Below, piece by piece: positions 43,244-51,782 of a stretch of DNA of 64,000 nt. Within the stretch, counting starts at the first letter, position 1; the number at the start of each line of letters is the position of its first letter. The DNA is from Arthrobacter sp. (GTDB lineage Bacteria; Actinomycetota; Actinomycetes; Actinomycetales; Micrococcaceae): the NCBI GenBank assembly GCA_031277795.1, contig JAITLQ010000005.1, positions 62,001-126,000 on the forward strand, written 5' to 3'. The position numbers and the translations under genes were made by a program. A model generated the notes under the pieces. The model saw only the letters and a program-made list of their open reading frames with translations. It ran no database searches and had not been told where the DNA came from.

Positions 43244-44868
43244 ATCCGCTCGCCATCGTCCCCGTGCCGGCCGCCGCGCCGGCCGCCCAGGTGGGTAACC
43301 CCTGGATCAACATCGGCATCTTCGGTCTCTTTGTTGCAGTGACGCTCGTGGTGGTGCTGCGCGCCTCCCGCAACAACAAGACCGCCGCCGACTACCTGGC
43401 CGGCGGCCGCGCCTTCACGGGCGGCCAGAACGGCACGGCCATCGCGGGCGATTATCTCTCCGCGGCGTCCTTCCTCGGCATCGTGGGGGCTATCGCCATC
43501 TACGGCTACGACGGCTTCCTGTACTCCATCGGCTTCCTCGTGGCGTGGCTCGTGGCCCTGCTGCTCGTGGCCGAGCTGCTGCGCAACACCGGCAAGTTCA
43601 CCATGGCAGATGTGCTCAGCTTCCGGCTCAAGCAGAAGCCGGTGCGCATCGCCGCCTCCATCACCACGCTGGCCGTGTGCCTCTTCTACCTCCTGGCACA
43701 GATGGCCGGCGCCGGCGGGCTCGTCTCGCTCCTGCTCGGCATCAGCGACAAGGCCGGCCAGTCCATCGTCATCGTGGTGGTCGGCGCGCTCATGATCTTC
43801 TACGTCCTCATGGGCGGCATGAAGGGCACCACCTGGGTGCAGATCATCAAGGCCTGCCTGCTCATCGCCGGCGCGTTTGTCATGACCATCTGGGCCCTGG
43901 CCATGCACGGCTTCGACTTCAATGCTCTGCTCGGTGCCGCCGTGGAGAAGGCCGGCTCGGAGAAGATCCTCGATCCGGGCCAGCAGTACGGCAAGTCCAT
44001 CACCACCAAGATCGACTTCCTCTCCCTCGGCCTGGCCCTCGTGCTCGGCACGGCCGGCCTGCCGCACGTGCTCATGCGCTTCTACACCGTGCCCACGGCC
44101 AAGGAGGCCCGCAAATCGGTCGTCTGGGCCATCTGGCTCATCGGCGCCTTCTACCTCTTCACCCTCGTTCTCGGCTACGCGGCCGGTGCACTGATCGGTG
44201 TCGACGCCATCAAGGCGGCGCCGGGCGGGCAGAACTCCGCGGCCCCACTCCTGGCCTATCACCTGGGCGGCTCGGTGCTCCTCGGCATCATCGCCGCCGT
44301 GGCCTTCGCGACGATCCTCGCCGTCGTGGCCGGCCTGGCCATCACCGCCGCCGCCTCCTTCTCGCACGACATCTACGGATCCGTCATGAAGAAGGGCAAG
44401 GCCACCTCGGAGCAGGAGGTGAAGGTGGCCCGCCGCACCGTGGTGGTCATCGGCATCGTCGCCATCGTGGGAGGCATCGGTGCCCAGGGCCAGAACGTCG
44501 CCTTCCTCGTGGCGCTCGCCTTCGCGGTGGCGGCCTCGGCCAACCTCCCGACCATCCTGTACTCGCTCTTCTGGAAGCGCTTCACGACCCGCGGCGCGCT
44601 GTGGTCGATGTACGGCGGCCTCGGTTCGGCGCTGCTGCTCATCATCTTCTCGCCCGTCATGTCCGGCTCCGCGACCTCGATGATCCAGGGCGTGGACTTC
44701 GCGATCTTCCCGCTGGCCAACCCTGGCATCATCTCCATCCCCCTCGCGTTCTTCCTCGGCTGGCTCGGCTCGGTCACGGACAAGACCACCGAGGACCCGA
44801 TCAAGGCGGCGGAAATGGAGGTGCGCTCGCTCACCGGCATCGGGGCGGAGGCCCCCGTGGATCACTGA
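43240..44868 (+). CDS. actP: Cation/acetate symporter
   Basis: SSS family symporter of 542 residues with about 13 helices. NGTAIAGDYLSAASFLGIVG and LGTAGLPHVLMRFYTVPTAKEAR are the ActP signatures; VAGLAITAAASFSHDIYGSV is another conserved loop. It takes up acetate, and possibly other short monocarboxylates, driven by cations. GTG at 43240 is chosen for its GTGA overlap with the DUF485 gene and for GGATCAGGAGGAGGCC upstream. Regulation is likely through the CRP-like site and perhaps the divergent LytTR system. Confidence 0.94.
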   Translation: MNPLAIVPVPAAAPAAQVGNPWINIGIFGLFVAVTLVVVLRASRNNKTAADYLAGGRAFTGGQNGTAIAGDYLSAASFLGIVGAIAIYGYDGFLYSIGFLVAWLVALLLVAELLRNTGKFTMADVLSFRLKQKPVRIAASITTLAVCLFYLLAQMAGAGGLVSLLLGISDKAGQSIVIVVVGALMIFYVLMGGMKGTTWVQIIKACLLIAGAFVMTIWALAMHGFDFNALLGAAVEKAGSEKILDPGQQYGKSITTKIDFLSLGLALVLGTAGLPHVLMRFYTVPTAKEARKSVVWAIWLIGAFYLFTLVLGYAAGALIGVDAIKAAPGGQNSAAPLLAYHLGGSVLLGIIAAVAFATILAVVAGLAITAAASFSHDIYGSVMKKGKATSEQEVKVARRTVVVIGIVAIVGGIGAQGQNVAFLVALAFAVAASANLPTILYSLFWKRFTTRGALWSMYGGLGSALLLIIFSPVMSGSATSMIQGVDFAIFPLANPGIISIPLAFFLGWLGSVTDKTTEDPIKAAEMEVRSLTGIGAEAPVDH

Positions 44869-44885
44869 TCCACCACAGATCAGGT

Positions 44886-44933
44886 GATGCCCCCTCGAAG
44901 CGGTCCAGGGCCGTTCCGCTTCGAGGGGGCATC
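44886..44933 (+). terminator. Terminator after actP
   Basis: A perfect 18-bp stem (44886-44903 with 44916-44933) with a 12-nt loop starts 17 nt after the stop codon. Its outer bases (GATGCC and GGCATCGCCGCGT) recur in the hairpin after tctA. Confidence 0.8.
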
Positions 44934-45005
44934 GCCGCGTTTGCGCCAGCCCCCTGGTGGGAGGCGGGGCCCCACAACGGGGGCGCCTCAGGCGCTAATG
45001 GCACC

Positions 45006-45048
45006 CGCCCGACGTCGCCCGCTCACCGTGAGCGGGCGACGTCGGGCG
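45006..45048. repeat. 20-bp perfect inverted repeat upstream of bkdA
   Basis: Arms 45006-45025 and 45029-45048 pair perfectly over 20 bp around a 3-nt loop. It lies in the 349-bp gap between actP and the E1 alpha gene, after the actP terminator; it may be a second terminator or an element of the bkd promoter region. Confidence 0.65.
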
Positions 45049-45078
45049 CGTTCAGTGTGGGTACGCGGGAGACCCGGT

Positions 45079-45090
45079 TACCGATCGGTA
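45079..45090. promoter_or_regulatory. Operator-like palindrome TACCGATCGGTA
   Basis: A perfect 12-bp palindrome, further flanked by CCCG (45073-45076) and CGGG (45091-45094), lies 128 bp before the bkdA start. It is different from the TetR-type palindrome at 53115-53138, so a separate regulator is implied. Confidence 0.45.
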
Positions 45091-45111
45091 CGGGTTGATG
45101 AACCACACGGC

Positions 45112-45127
45112 TGTGAGTACCGTCACA
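45112..45127. promoter_or_regulatory. Perfect CRP/GlxR consensus site upstream of bkdA
   Basis: TGTGA-GTACCG-TCACA matches the half-sites at all 10 positions. It lies 90 bp before the start codon of the E1 alpha gene. Confidence 0.65.
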
Positions 45128-45217
45128 AGCAGACTCGGCCACCGCCGCGTCCACGAGCAGAGTCCCCGCGGCACACCCCGCAGGCGAGGGACTCCGATTC
45201 GAGGAAGGTGCTGAACC

Positions 45218-46357
45218 ATGGCGCTTGCTCCCAGCGAGAGAAACGCGAATTCCCCCTACCCGGAGGATTCGGCGCAGAACTGCCCCCGCACGCTCAGCCT
45301 GCTCTCGCCGGAGGGCGTGCGCGTGGTGACCGGCGAGGACGCCGCCCGCGTGGCGGATATCGACGACACGGCGCTGGCCGCCCTGTACTCCAAGATGGTG
45401 GTGCAACGGCGCATCGATGCGGAGGGAACCGCCCTCCAGCGCCAGGGCCAGCTGGCCCTCTGGGCGCCGAGCAAGGGGCAGGAGGCCGCGCAGATCGGCG
45501 CGGCCGAGGCCTTCCGCGAGAGCGACTTCATCTTCCCCACCTACCGCGACCACGGCGTGATTCACTCGCGCGGGGTGGCCGCCTCGGAGGTCATGCGCCA
45601 GTGGCGCGGCGCCTCGCACGGCGGTTGGGACCCGCACGAGAAGAACCTGGCACCGGTGCAGATCATCATCGGCGCGCAGACGCTGCACGCCGTCGGCTAT
45701 GCGATGGGCGCCGCGTTCGACGGCAACGGCGGGGCGGCCGTGGCCTTCCTCGGGGACGGCGCCACGAGCCAGGGCGACGTCAACGAGGCCATGATCTTTG
45801 CCGCGAGCTTCAAGGCTCCCGTGCTCTTCTTCCTCGAGAACAACCAGTTCGCCATCTCCGAGCCGGTGACGCTGCAGTCCCGCACGCCGCTCGTGGACCG
45901 CCCGCGCGGCTTCGGGATCCGCGCCGTGCGCGTGGACGGCAACGACGTCCTGGCCGTACTCTCGGCGACGCGCGATGCCCTCGCGCGCATCGACGCCGGC
46001 GAGGGACCGCAGTTCATCGAGGCCGTGACCTACCGCCGCGGCGCGCACACCACGGCGGATGATCCCAGCCGGTACCGCGACACCGAGCTGGAGTCCTACT
46101 GGGAGAAGCTCGACCCGATCGATCGGGTGGAGGCGTGCCTGCGCTCGCGCGGCGTCGACGTGGAGGCCGTGCTGGCCACTGCGGGTGCCGAGGCCGACGA
46201 GGTGGCGGCCGAGCTGCGCGCCGCCGTCGTCTCCATGACGGAGGACGATCCGGAGCTGCTCTTTGCGCACGTCTACTCCGAGCCGCATCCGCGGATCGAG
46301 GAACAACGCGCCGAGTACCTCGCCTACCTCGCGGAGACGGGCGGTGACGCGGCATGA
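45218..46357 (+). CDS. bkdA: Branched-chain 2-oxoacid dehydrogenase E1 subunit alpha
   Basis: Thiamine-diphosphate-dependent decarboxylase subunit of 379 residues. The ThDP motif begins at GDGATSQGDVNEAMIFAASF (G179, D180) and ends in ENN. SKGQEAAQIGAAEAFRESDF and FPTYRDHGV match E1 alpha proteins of BCKDH/PDH type. Context (E1 beta, E2, and a leucine degradation operon 4.3 kb on) favours branched-chain keto acids; in M. tuberculosis the equivalent Rv2497c-Rv2495c are bkdABC. GAGGAAGGTGCTGAACC precedes the ATG. It shares ATGA with the next gene. Confidence 0.9.
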   Translation: MALAPSERNANSPYPEDSAQNCPRTLSLLSPEGVRVVTGEDAARVADIDDTALAALYSKMVVQRRIDAEGTALQRQGQLALWAPSKGQEAAQIGAAEAFRESDFIFPTYRDHGVIHSRGVAASEVMRQWRGASHGGWDPHEKNLAPVQIIIGAQTLHAVGYAMGAAFDGNGGAAVAFLGDGATSQGDVNEAMIFAASFKAPVLFFLENNQFAISEPVTLQSRTPLVDRPRGFGIRAVRVDGNDVLAVLSATRDALARIDAGEGPQFIEAVTYRRGAHTTADDPSRYRDTELESYWEKLDPIDRVEACLRSRGVDVEAVLATAGAEADEVAAELRAAVVSMTEDDPELLFAHVYSEPHPRIEEQRAEYLAYLAETGGDAA

Positions 46358-47397
46358 GCACCACCAAGCTGACCTTCGCCAAGGCCATCAATGCGGCGCT
46401 CGACACCGCGCTGGAGCAGGACCCCCGCGTGCTGATCATGGGGGAGGACATCGGCAAGCTCGGCGGTGTCTTCCGCGTGACCGATGGGCTGCAGGCCAAG
46501 CACGGGGCGCGGCGCGTCGTCGACACCCCGCTCGCCGAGTCGGGGATCGTGGGCACCGCGGTCGGCCTGACCTACCGCGGCTTCCGCCCCATCGTGGAGA
46601 TCCAGTTCGACGGCTTCGTCTACCCGGCGTTCGATCAGATCGTGGCGCAGGTGGCGAAGCTGACGATGCGCACCGACGGGCGCCACCGCATGCCCGTGGT
46701 CATCCGCATCCCGTTCGGCGGGAACATCGGCTCGCCAGAGCACCACTCGGAATCGCCCGAGGCCTACTTTGTGCACACCGCCGGCCTGCGGGTCGTGGCG
46801 CCAGGCAACCCGCAGGACGCGCACGACATGCTCCTGCAGGCCATCGCGAGCGAAGATCCGGTGGTGTACTTCGAGCCCAAGCGTCGCTACTACGAGTCGG
46901 CCGAGGTGGATCTCGACGCGCTGGCCTCCGCCCCGAGCATGGACCAGGCGGTGGTGCGCCGCTCCGGCGACGACGTCACGCTCGTGGCCTACGGCCCGCT
47001 CGTGAAGACGGCGCTCGAGGCGGCCGAGCTCGCGGCCGAGGATGGCACGAGCGTGGAGGTGGTTGACCTGCGCTCCCTGTCTCCCATGGATTACGAGACG
47101 CTCACGGCCTCCGTGCGCCACACGGGCCGCCTGGTGGTGGCCCACGAAGCCTCCCGGACCGTGGGCCTCGGCGCGGAGATCTCCGCCGTGGTCACCGAGC
47201 GCTGCTTCGAGTACCTCGAGCACGCTCCCGTGCGCGTCACCGGATTCGACATTCCGTACCCGCCCGCGCACCTCGAGGAGCATCACGTGCCGGACCGGGA
47301 TCGCATCCTGGACGGGATCGACCACGCGCTGGGGCGCTTCGACGGGATCGGCCTCGCCGCGCCCGCCGGCGCCTCCGTGGAAGGCGGTGCCCTCTGA
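46354..47397 (+). CDS. bkdB: Branched-chain 2-oxoacid dehydrogenase E1 subunit beta
   Basis: Partner subunit of 347 residues. IMGEDIGKLGGVFRVTDGL and RVVDTPLAESGIVGTAVGL are family signatures, and the C-terminal transketolase-like domain has VVDLRSLSPMDYETL. It completes the ThDP site with E1 alpha in an alpha2beta2 decarboxylase bound to the E2 core. It overlaps E1 alpha by ATGA (46354-46357) and the E2 gene by one base (TGATG), consistent with stoichiometric synthesis. Confidence 0.92.
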   Translation: MSTTKLTFAKAINAALDTALEQDPRVLIMGEDIGKLGGVFRVTDGLQAKHGARRVVDTPLAESGIVGTAVGLTYRGFRPIVEIQFDGFVYPAFDQIVAQVAKLTMRTDGRHRMPVVIRIPFGGNIGSPEHHSESPEAYFVHTAGLRVVAPGNPQDAHDMLLQAIASEDPVVYFEPKRRYYESAEVDLDALASAPSMDQAVVRRSGDDVTLVAYGPLVKTALEAAELAAEDGTSVEVVDLRSLSPMDYETLTASVRHTGRLVVAHEASRTVGLGAEISAVVTERCFEYLEHAPVRVTGFDIPYPPAHLEEHHVPDRDRILDGIDHALGRFDGIGLAAPAGASVEGGAL

Positions 47398-48860
47398 TGC
47401 TCACCGTGTTTCCGCTGCCGGATCTCGGCGAGGGACTCACCGAGTCCGAGATCGTCTCCTGGAACGTTAAGGAGGGGGACACCGTCGCCCTCAACCAGGT
47501 CCTGGGCGAGGTCGAGACCGCCAAGGCCGTCGTGGAGCTCCCGAGCCCGTTCGCCGGCGTGGTCTCCGCGCTACACGCCGGGCCCGGCGAGGTCGTCGAG
47601 GTCGGCAAGCCGCTCGTGACCTTCGAGGTGGCCGGCGAGGAATCGGCGGCGCCCGCCGCCGAGGGCGGCGCCGAGCGCACGCCGACGCTCGTGGGCTACG
47701 GGGCGGCGGACGAAGCGGCCGGTTCGCGTCGTCGCCGCCGCGGGGCCGGCACGCTCCCGTCGGCGCCGCGCCGTGCGGAGCCCGCGCGCGTGGCCGCGGC
47801 GGAAGCGCCGGCCGTCGAGGTTGCTCCGGCCGCGACTGTGGCTCCGGCCGCGGCTCAGGTGCCGGTCGCCGCCGTGCCGGTCGCCGCGCGCGCCGACCGG
47901 CCGCGTTCCACGCCGCCCGTGCGCAAGCTGGCCCGCGACGCCGGGCTGGACATCGCTCTGCTGCAGGGCACAGGGCCGGAGGGCCTCGTGACGCGCGCCG
48001 ACGTCCAGGCGGCCCTCGCCCTGGCACCCGACCAGGGCGCGGCACCCACCCGGACCACCGCGCCGGGTGCGGACCCCGCTCTCGCCGCGCCGGCGGCGAG
48101 CGGGACGCCGGTCCCGGCGGCCGACGTCGTGCAGGAAGCCGGGGTGCGCACGCTGGGTGGGCGCCCGCGCACGTGGGACGTGCCGGTCAGGGGCGTCAAG
48201 AAGGCCACGGCCAACGCCATGGTCGCGTCGATGCGCGATCAGCCGCAGGTCACCGAGTTCCTCACGGTGGACGTCACGCGGTCCATGGAGCTGATCGCGC
48301 AGCTCAAGCGCGAGCGCGGCTTCCGGGACATCAAGCTCTCGCCGCTGAGCCTCGTGGCCAAGGCCGTGTGCATCGCGCTGGAGCGTGAGCCGGGGCTGAA
48401 CGCCAGGTGGGCGGGGGAGAGCATCACGATGCAGTCCTTCGTGAACCTGGGGATCGCTGCGGCGACCGATCGCGGGCTCGTGGTGCCCAACATCAAGGAC
48501 GCGCAGGCGCTGAACCTGCTGGGGCTGTGCGAGGCGATCAACTCCCTTGCCGCCACGGCGCGGGCCGGCAAGACGCCGCAGGCCAACCTTTCGGGCGGCA
48601 CGTTCACCATCACCAACGTTGGGGTGTTTGGCGTGGACGCCGGGACGCCGATCCTCAACCCGGGGGAGACCGGCATCCTGGCGATGGGGCAGGTGCGGCG
48701 CACGCCGTGGGAGCACCGCGGGGAGATCACGCTGCGCGAGGTCATGACGCTCTCGCTCACGTTCGATCATCGCGTGGTGGACGGCGCGGAGGGTTCCCGC
48801 TTCCTCGCCGATGTCGGGGCGATCCTCTCGGACCCGGGCCGGACACTCACGATGATCTAG
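47397..48860 (+). CDS. bkdC: Branched-chain 2-oxoacid dehydrogenase E2 (dihydrolipoyl acyltransferase)
   Basis: Core acyltransferase of 487 residues. One lipoyl domain (about 1-80) has its lipoyl-lysine K43 in VETAKAVVEL; an Ala/Pro linker follows; the E3/E1-binding domain (about 170-205) reads TPPVRKLARDAGLDI and GPEGLVTRADV; the catalytic domain (about 255-487) ends with TFDHRVVDGAEGSRF (H458, D462). The E3 subunit (dihydrolipoamide dehydrogenase) is not in this window and is probably shared from elsewhere. A 56-bp palindrome follows 29 nt after the stop. Confidence 0.93.
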   Translation: MLTVFPLPDLGEGLTESEIVSWNVKEGDTVALNQVLGEVETAKAVVELPSPFAGVVSALHAGPGEVVEVGKPLVTFEVAGEESAAPAAEGGAERTPTLVGYGAADEAAGSRRRRRGAGTLPSAPRRAEPARVAAAEAPAVEVAPAATVAPAAAQVPVAAVPVAARADRPRSTPPVRKLARDAGLDIALLQGTGPEGLVTRADVQAALALAPDQGAAPTRTTAPGADPALAAPAASGTPVPAADVVQEAGVRTLGGRPRTWDVPVRGVKKATANAMVASMRDQPQVTEFLTVDVTRSMELIAQLKRERGFRDIKLSPLSLVAKAVCIALEREPGLNARWAGESITMQSFVNLGIAAATDRGLVVPNIKDAQALNLLGLCEAINSLAATARAGKTPQANLSGGTFTITNVGVFGVDAGTPILNPGETGILAMGQVRRTPWEHRGEITLREVMTLSLTFDHRVVDGAEGSRFLADVGAILSDPGRTLTMI

Positions 48861-48889
48861 TCCAGGCGCTGCCCCTCCTCCGTCCCCGC

Positions 48890-48945
48890 ATCGGAGTGGG
48901 TTTGGTACGGTTTTGTGCCCGAAAACGTACCGAACCCACTCCGAT
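48890..48945. repeat. 56-bp palindromic repeat, copy 1
   Basis: Left arm ATCGGAGTGGGTTTGGTACG (48890-48909), right arm CGTACCGAACCCACTCCGAT (48926-48945); one G-T pair among 20, and the core adds TTTT/AAAA. It lies between the convergent ends of bkdC and the DUF559 gene, so here it could also work as a bidirectional terminator. Confidence 0.9.
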
Positions 48946-48971
48946 TTCGTGGGTGCGGGGCGTGCGGTGGG

Positions 48972-49020
48972 CCGGTGCGGCGTGGCGGCGGCCCGGTGCG
49001 GCGTGGCGGCGGCCCGGTGC
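48972..49020. repeat. 21-bp tandem repeat, 2.3 copies
   Basis: The unit CCGGTGCGGCGTGGCGGCGG plus one C is repeated exactly at 48972-48992 and 48993-49013, with a third start at 49014. It lies 35 bp before the end of the DUF559 gene, outside any supported gene. Confidence 0.8.
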
Positions 49021-49055
49021 CCCGGTGGGTGTGGGGCGTGACGGGAGGTGTCGCG

Positions 49056-50009
49056 TCACCAGCCACCGGCGATGAGCGCGTCCCGCACCCGGTGCACCCC
49101 CAGGTGCGGCTGCTGCAGAACGTGCAGGGAGGTCAGCTCGACCACGCGCCAGCCGTGCTGCCGCAGCCGGTGGGAGCGGTCCAGATCGGCCTGGAACTGC
49201 TCGGCGCTGCGGTGGTGCGCCCCGTGGTATTCGACGCACACGCGCTGGGCCCTGAAGACCAGATCGCCGTTGGCCAGCCACCGGCCGTCCTCCACGATGT
49301 CGGCGTTGAGCTCCGGCTCGGGCAGGCCGGCCTCGGCCAGGCGCAGCCGCAGCAGCGTCTCCGGGTGCGAGCGGCTGCCCGTGCGCGCGAGCTCCAGCGC
49401 CTCGCGGACCTTGACGGCGCCGAGCCACTGCCCCCGGTCCTCGGCGGCGCGCAGATCGGCGGGCGTGCAGACGGGGTCCGCCTCGAGCTCGGGGTGGAAG
49501 CCGCCGGGGTTGCGGGGGATCCAGAGCAGCGCGTCGGCGGCGGCCACCAGATCGTCGAGCACCAGGTGCTTGCCGAGCGAGGCCCACGCCCCCGCCGCGT
49601 CGAGGGTCCTCAGCCCGTGCACCTCGGCGGTGCGGATCACCTTGGGCCTGAAGCGGCGCCCCGCGATGCCGGCCCGCCGCGGCGGCGTGGCGGGGAAGGG
49701 GACGCCGACGTGGATGGAGCCGAGGGTCGCGCGGGGCACCGGCATGTCCCACAGCACCGCGGCGGAGGGGCCGCAAAAGAAGGCGTGCGGCGGCAACACC
49801 GAGTGAAGGGCCCGCATGAGCAGGAGGTGCTCCCCGCGCGAGGGGCCGTCCTCCGCTTCCGGCGCCGGTGCCGCCCGCAGGCGGCTTCCCCGGAACGGCC
49901 GGGGCAGCGAGCGATGGTCGACGGCGCGGCGAGACACCCCCGCGCGCCGCGCCTCGCGCGTGGCGAAGGCCGGGCCGAGCTGTTCCGGGAGTCCCTGCGT
50001 GGCTTTCAT
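49056..50009 (-). CDS. DUF559 (Vsr-like) endonuclease-domain protein
   Basis: Protein of 317 residues of a type frequent in actinomycetes: an N-terminal helical part (residues 1-60, often related to AbiEi-type HTH), a middle domain, and a C-terminal DUF559 domain related to very-short-patch-repair nucleases. SHPETLLRLRLAEAGLPEPELNADI with downstream GDLVFRAQRVCVEYHG gives the E-D-E/Y order of the PD-(D/E)xK-like fold, and HGWRVVELTSLHV the closing strand. A role in DNA repair, defence or toxin-like activity has been suggested for such proteins; none can be chosen here. It is flanked on both sides by 56-bp palindromes. Confidence 0.75.
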   Translation of the reverse strand: MKATQGLPEQLGPAFATREARRAGVSRRAVDHRSLPRPFRGSRLRAAPAPEAEDGPSRGEHLLLMRALHSVLPPHAFFCGPSAAVLWDMPVPRATLGSIHVGVPFPATPPRRAGIAGRRFRPKVIRTAEVHGLRTLDAAGAWASLGKHLVLDDLVAAADALLWIPRNPGGFHPELEADPVCTPADLRAAEDRGQWLGAVKVREALELARTGSRSHPETLLRLRLAEAGLPEPELNADIVEDGRWLANGDLVFRAQRVCVEYHGAHHRSAEQFQADLDRSHRLRQHGWRVVELTSLHVLQQPHLGVHRVRDALIAGGW

Positions 50010-50124
50010 GCCGGGAGTCTGCCAAAGCCGGCCACACGCCGTCGTACGCTATCCACAGGCCAGGGGCCCGGCGCCCCGCCGGGGCGGTGGGGCCCCTCCG
50101 AGCGAGGGGCCCCATCACTTCAGC

Positions 50125-50180
50125 ATCGGAGTGCCTTGGGTACGCTTTCGGGCCCAAAAGCGTACCCAAGGCACTCCGAT
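50125..50180. repeat. 56-bp palindromic repeat, copy 2
   Basis: Left arm begins ATCGGAGTGCCTTGGGTACG; 24 perfect base pairs (50125-50148 with 50157-50180) and an 8-nt loop. It lies in the divergent gap between the DUF559 and LssY_C genes, ending 21 bp before the TTG start of the latter, so it cannot be a simple end-of-gene terminator. Confidence 0.92.
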
Positions 50181-50201
50181 CCGGGAGAGGAAGGAACGGA
50201 A

Positions 50202-51512
50202 TTGAACGAGCAGCGCACGTCCCACCGCAAGTTCGACGCGCAGCTGCGCCAGCCCACGGAGGCCGGCAAGCGCGCCGATCGGCTCTGGTTCCTCGTGGGC
50301 GCGCTCGGGGCCGCCTGGATCACGGTGCTGATCGGCATGCAGTCCTTCCGGAGCTGGTGGGCGCTACTGCTGTTCGTGCCGGTGTGGGCGATGACGGCGT
50401 ACCTCGTGCTCCCGCGCCTGCACCGGATGCTCTCCGATCTGTACGTCCCCAACTACTTCTTCGGCCGCACCCGCACGGCGGACGGCCTGCTCGGGGATCC
50501 CGTCAACCTGGGCGTGGACGGCAGCGCCTCGCAGCTGGACGCGGTGATGACGGCGGCCGGATGGCACCGCGCGGACGAGATCACGCTCAAGTCCACCTGG
50601 GGCATCATCGCCTCCACGCTGAGCCGGCGCTCCTACCCGACGGCGCCCGTGTCCCCGCTGATGCTCTTCGGCCGCCGGCACGACGTGGCGTACCAGCAGG
50701 AGGTGGACGGCAACCCGAAGCAGCGCCACCACGTGCGCTTCTGGCACTGCCCTCCCGGCTGGTTGCTGCCCGGCGGCGCCAAGACCGATTGGCTCGGCGC
50801 CGGCACCTTCGACACCGACGTGGGGCTCTCGCTCTTCACGCTGCAGGTCACGCACCGCATCGACGAAAACACCGATGAGGAGCGCGACTACGTGGTCTCC
50901 TCGGTGCTGGGTGCCGCGCCGCAGGCCTCGGTCAGGGTGCTCAAGGACTTCACCACCGGCTATCACGCGCGCAACGGTGGCGGCGATGCCTTCATCACGG
51001 ACGGCGATCTGCCCATCCTCGAGCTCGCGGCGGTGAGCGCGGATGAGCACGCGCTCGACGACGCCCGCGAGATTCGCCCCCAATCCGCGGAGCAGGTGTT
51101 CTCCCGTGCGCCGCTGAGCACCGTGGGCGCGGTGCTGGTCTTGGCCGTCGGCGCGATCGTGGACCTGGTGAACTTCATCTTCACGCTCACGCAGGCCGAC
51201 GTCGCCGAGCTGGGGGAGCGCGACGCGGCGTTGGCGCTCGTGGTGGTGAAGGTGATCGGCACGATCCTCACCGTGGCGCAGCTGGTGGCGTGTTGGTTCG
51301 TGCTGCGCGGTGGACGGCGCTCGCGGATCCTGCTCATGTGCCTGCTGCTGTCTGGCATCGTCGGGGCCGCCCTGGCGTACCTGGACGGCACCGCTCAGCT
51401 CGCGCTCAACGGGGCGCTCCTGAGCGCGTCCTTCATGGCGCTGGCGCTGCTGTTGCTCTCGAGCGAGTCGGCCGGGGCCTGGTCGAGGACGGCGCGGCGG
51501 GCGCGCGCCTGA
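50202..51512 (+). CDS. LssY C-terminal domain membrane protein
   Basis: Protein of 436 residues. Two helices near the N-terminus (about 24-45 and 48-68), a soluble region (about 90-300), and four helices at the C-terminus (about 305-430). DPVNLGVDGSASQLDAVMTA and GWHRADEITLKSTWGIIAST with LFGRRHDVAYQQEVDGNPKQ are the LssY_C pattern. The name derives from a Legionella secretion locus, but in actinomycetes the function is unknown. The start is TTG at 50202: it is the only start with a ribosome site (GGAAGGA) in the right place, and earlier in-frame sequence runs through the palindrome. Confidence 0.72.
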   Translation: MNEQRTSHRKFDAQLRQPTEAGKRADRLWFLVGALGAAWITVLIGMQSFRSWWALLLFVPVWAMTAYLVLPRLHRMLSDLYVPNYFFGRTRTADGLLGDPVNLGVDGSASQLDAVMTAAGWHRADEITLKSTWGIIASTLSRRSYPTAPVSPLMLFGRRHDVAYQQEVDGNPKQRHHVRFWHCPPGWLLPGGAKTDWLGAGTFDTDVGLSLFTLQVTHRIDENTDEERDYVVSSVLGAAPQASVRVLKDFTTGYHARNGGGDAFITDGDLPILELAAVSADEHALDDAREIRPQSAEQVFSRAPLSTVGAVLVLAVGAIVDLVNFIFTLTQADVAELGERDAALALVVVKVIGTILTVAQLVACWFVLRGGRRSRILLMCLLLSGIVGAALAYLDGTAQLALNGALLSASFMALALLLLSSESAGAWSRTARRARA

Positions 51513-51547
51513 TCGGCGGGCCGGCGCGCGTTCGCCTCTCACCCAAA

Positions 51548-51603
51548 ATCGGAGTGCCTTGGGTACGCTTTTTAGCACTTTTGCGTACCTAAGTCACTCC
51601 GAT
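51548..51603. repeat. 56-bp palindromic repeat, copy 3
   Basis: Left arm ATCGGAGTGCCTTGGGTACG (51548-51567) against a right arm ending at 51603 with two arm differences (one G-U compatible). It starts 36 bp after the LssY_C stop. Confidence 0.88.
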
Positions 51604-51641
51604 TCCGGAGGTGGAGGGGACGGCTTGCGGAGGTGGAAGGC

Positions 51642-51740
51642 ACGACGGCGCGCGTTCGCCTCCCGCACGCGGGCGTGGGGTGGGCGCCAGGTACGACGGC
51701 GCGTGCTTGGCTTCCGCACGAGGGCCCCGGCTGGGCGCGT
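51642..51740. repeat. Imperfect tandem repeat of about 51 bp, two copies
   Basis: The segment beginning ACGACGGCGCGCGTTCGCCT at 51642 is repeated with changes from 51693. The pair lies between palindrome copies 3 and 4 in the 347-bp gap 51513-51859, where no gene is supported. Confidence 0.55.
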
Positions 51741-51782
51741 GGCCGGGGCGGCCACGCCTCCGAGCCCCCTCGCACCAACGAC

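Noticed and set aside
48915-50201. In-frame upstream extension of the LssY_C gene of more than 400 codons
   Set aside because: It crosses the oppositely oriented DUF559 gene and a palindrome and has no protein-like character; the TTG at 50202 has a ribosome site.
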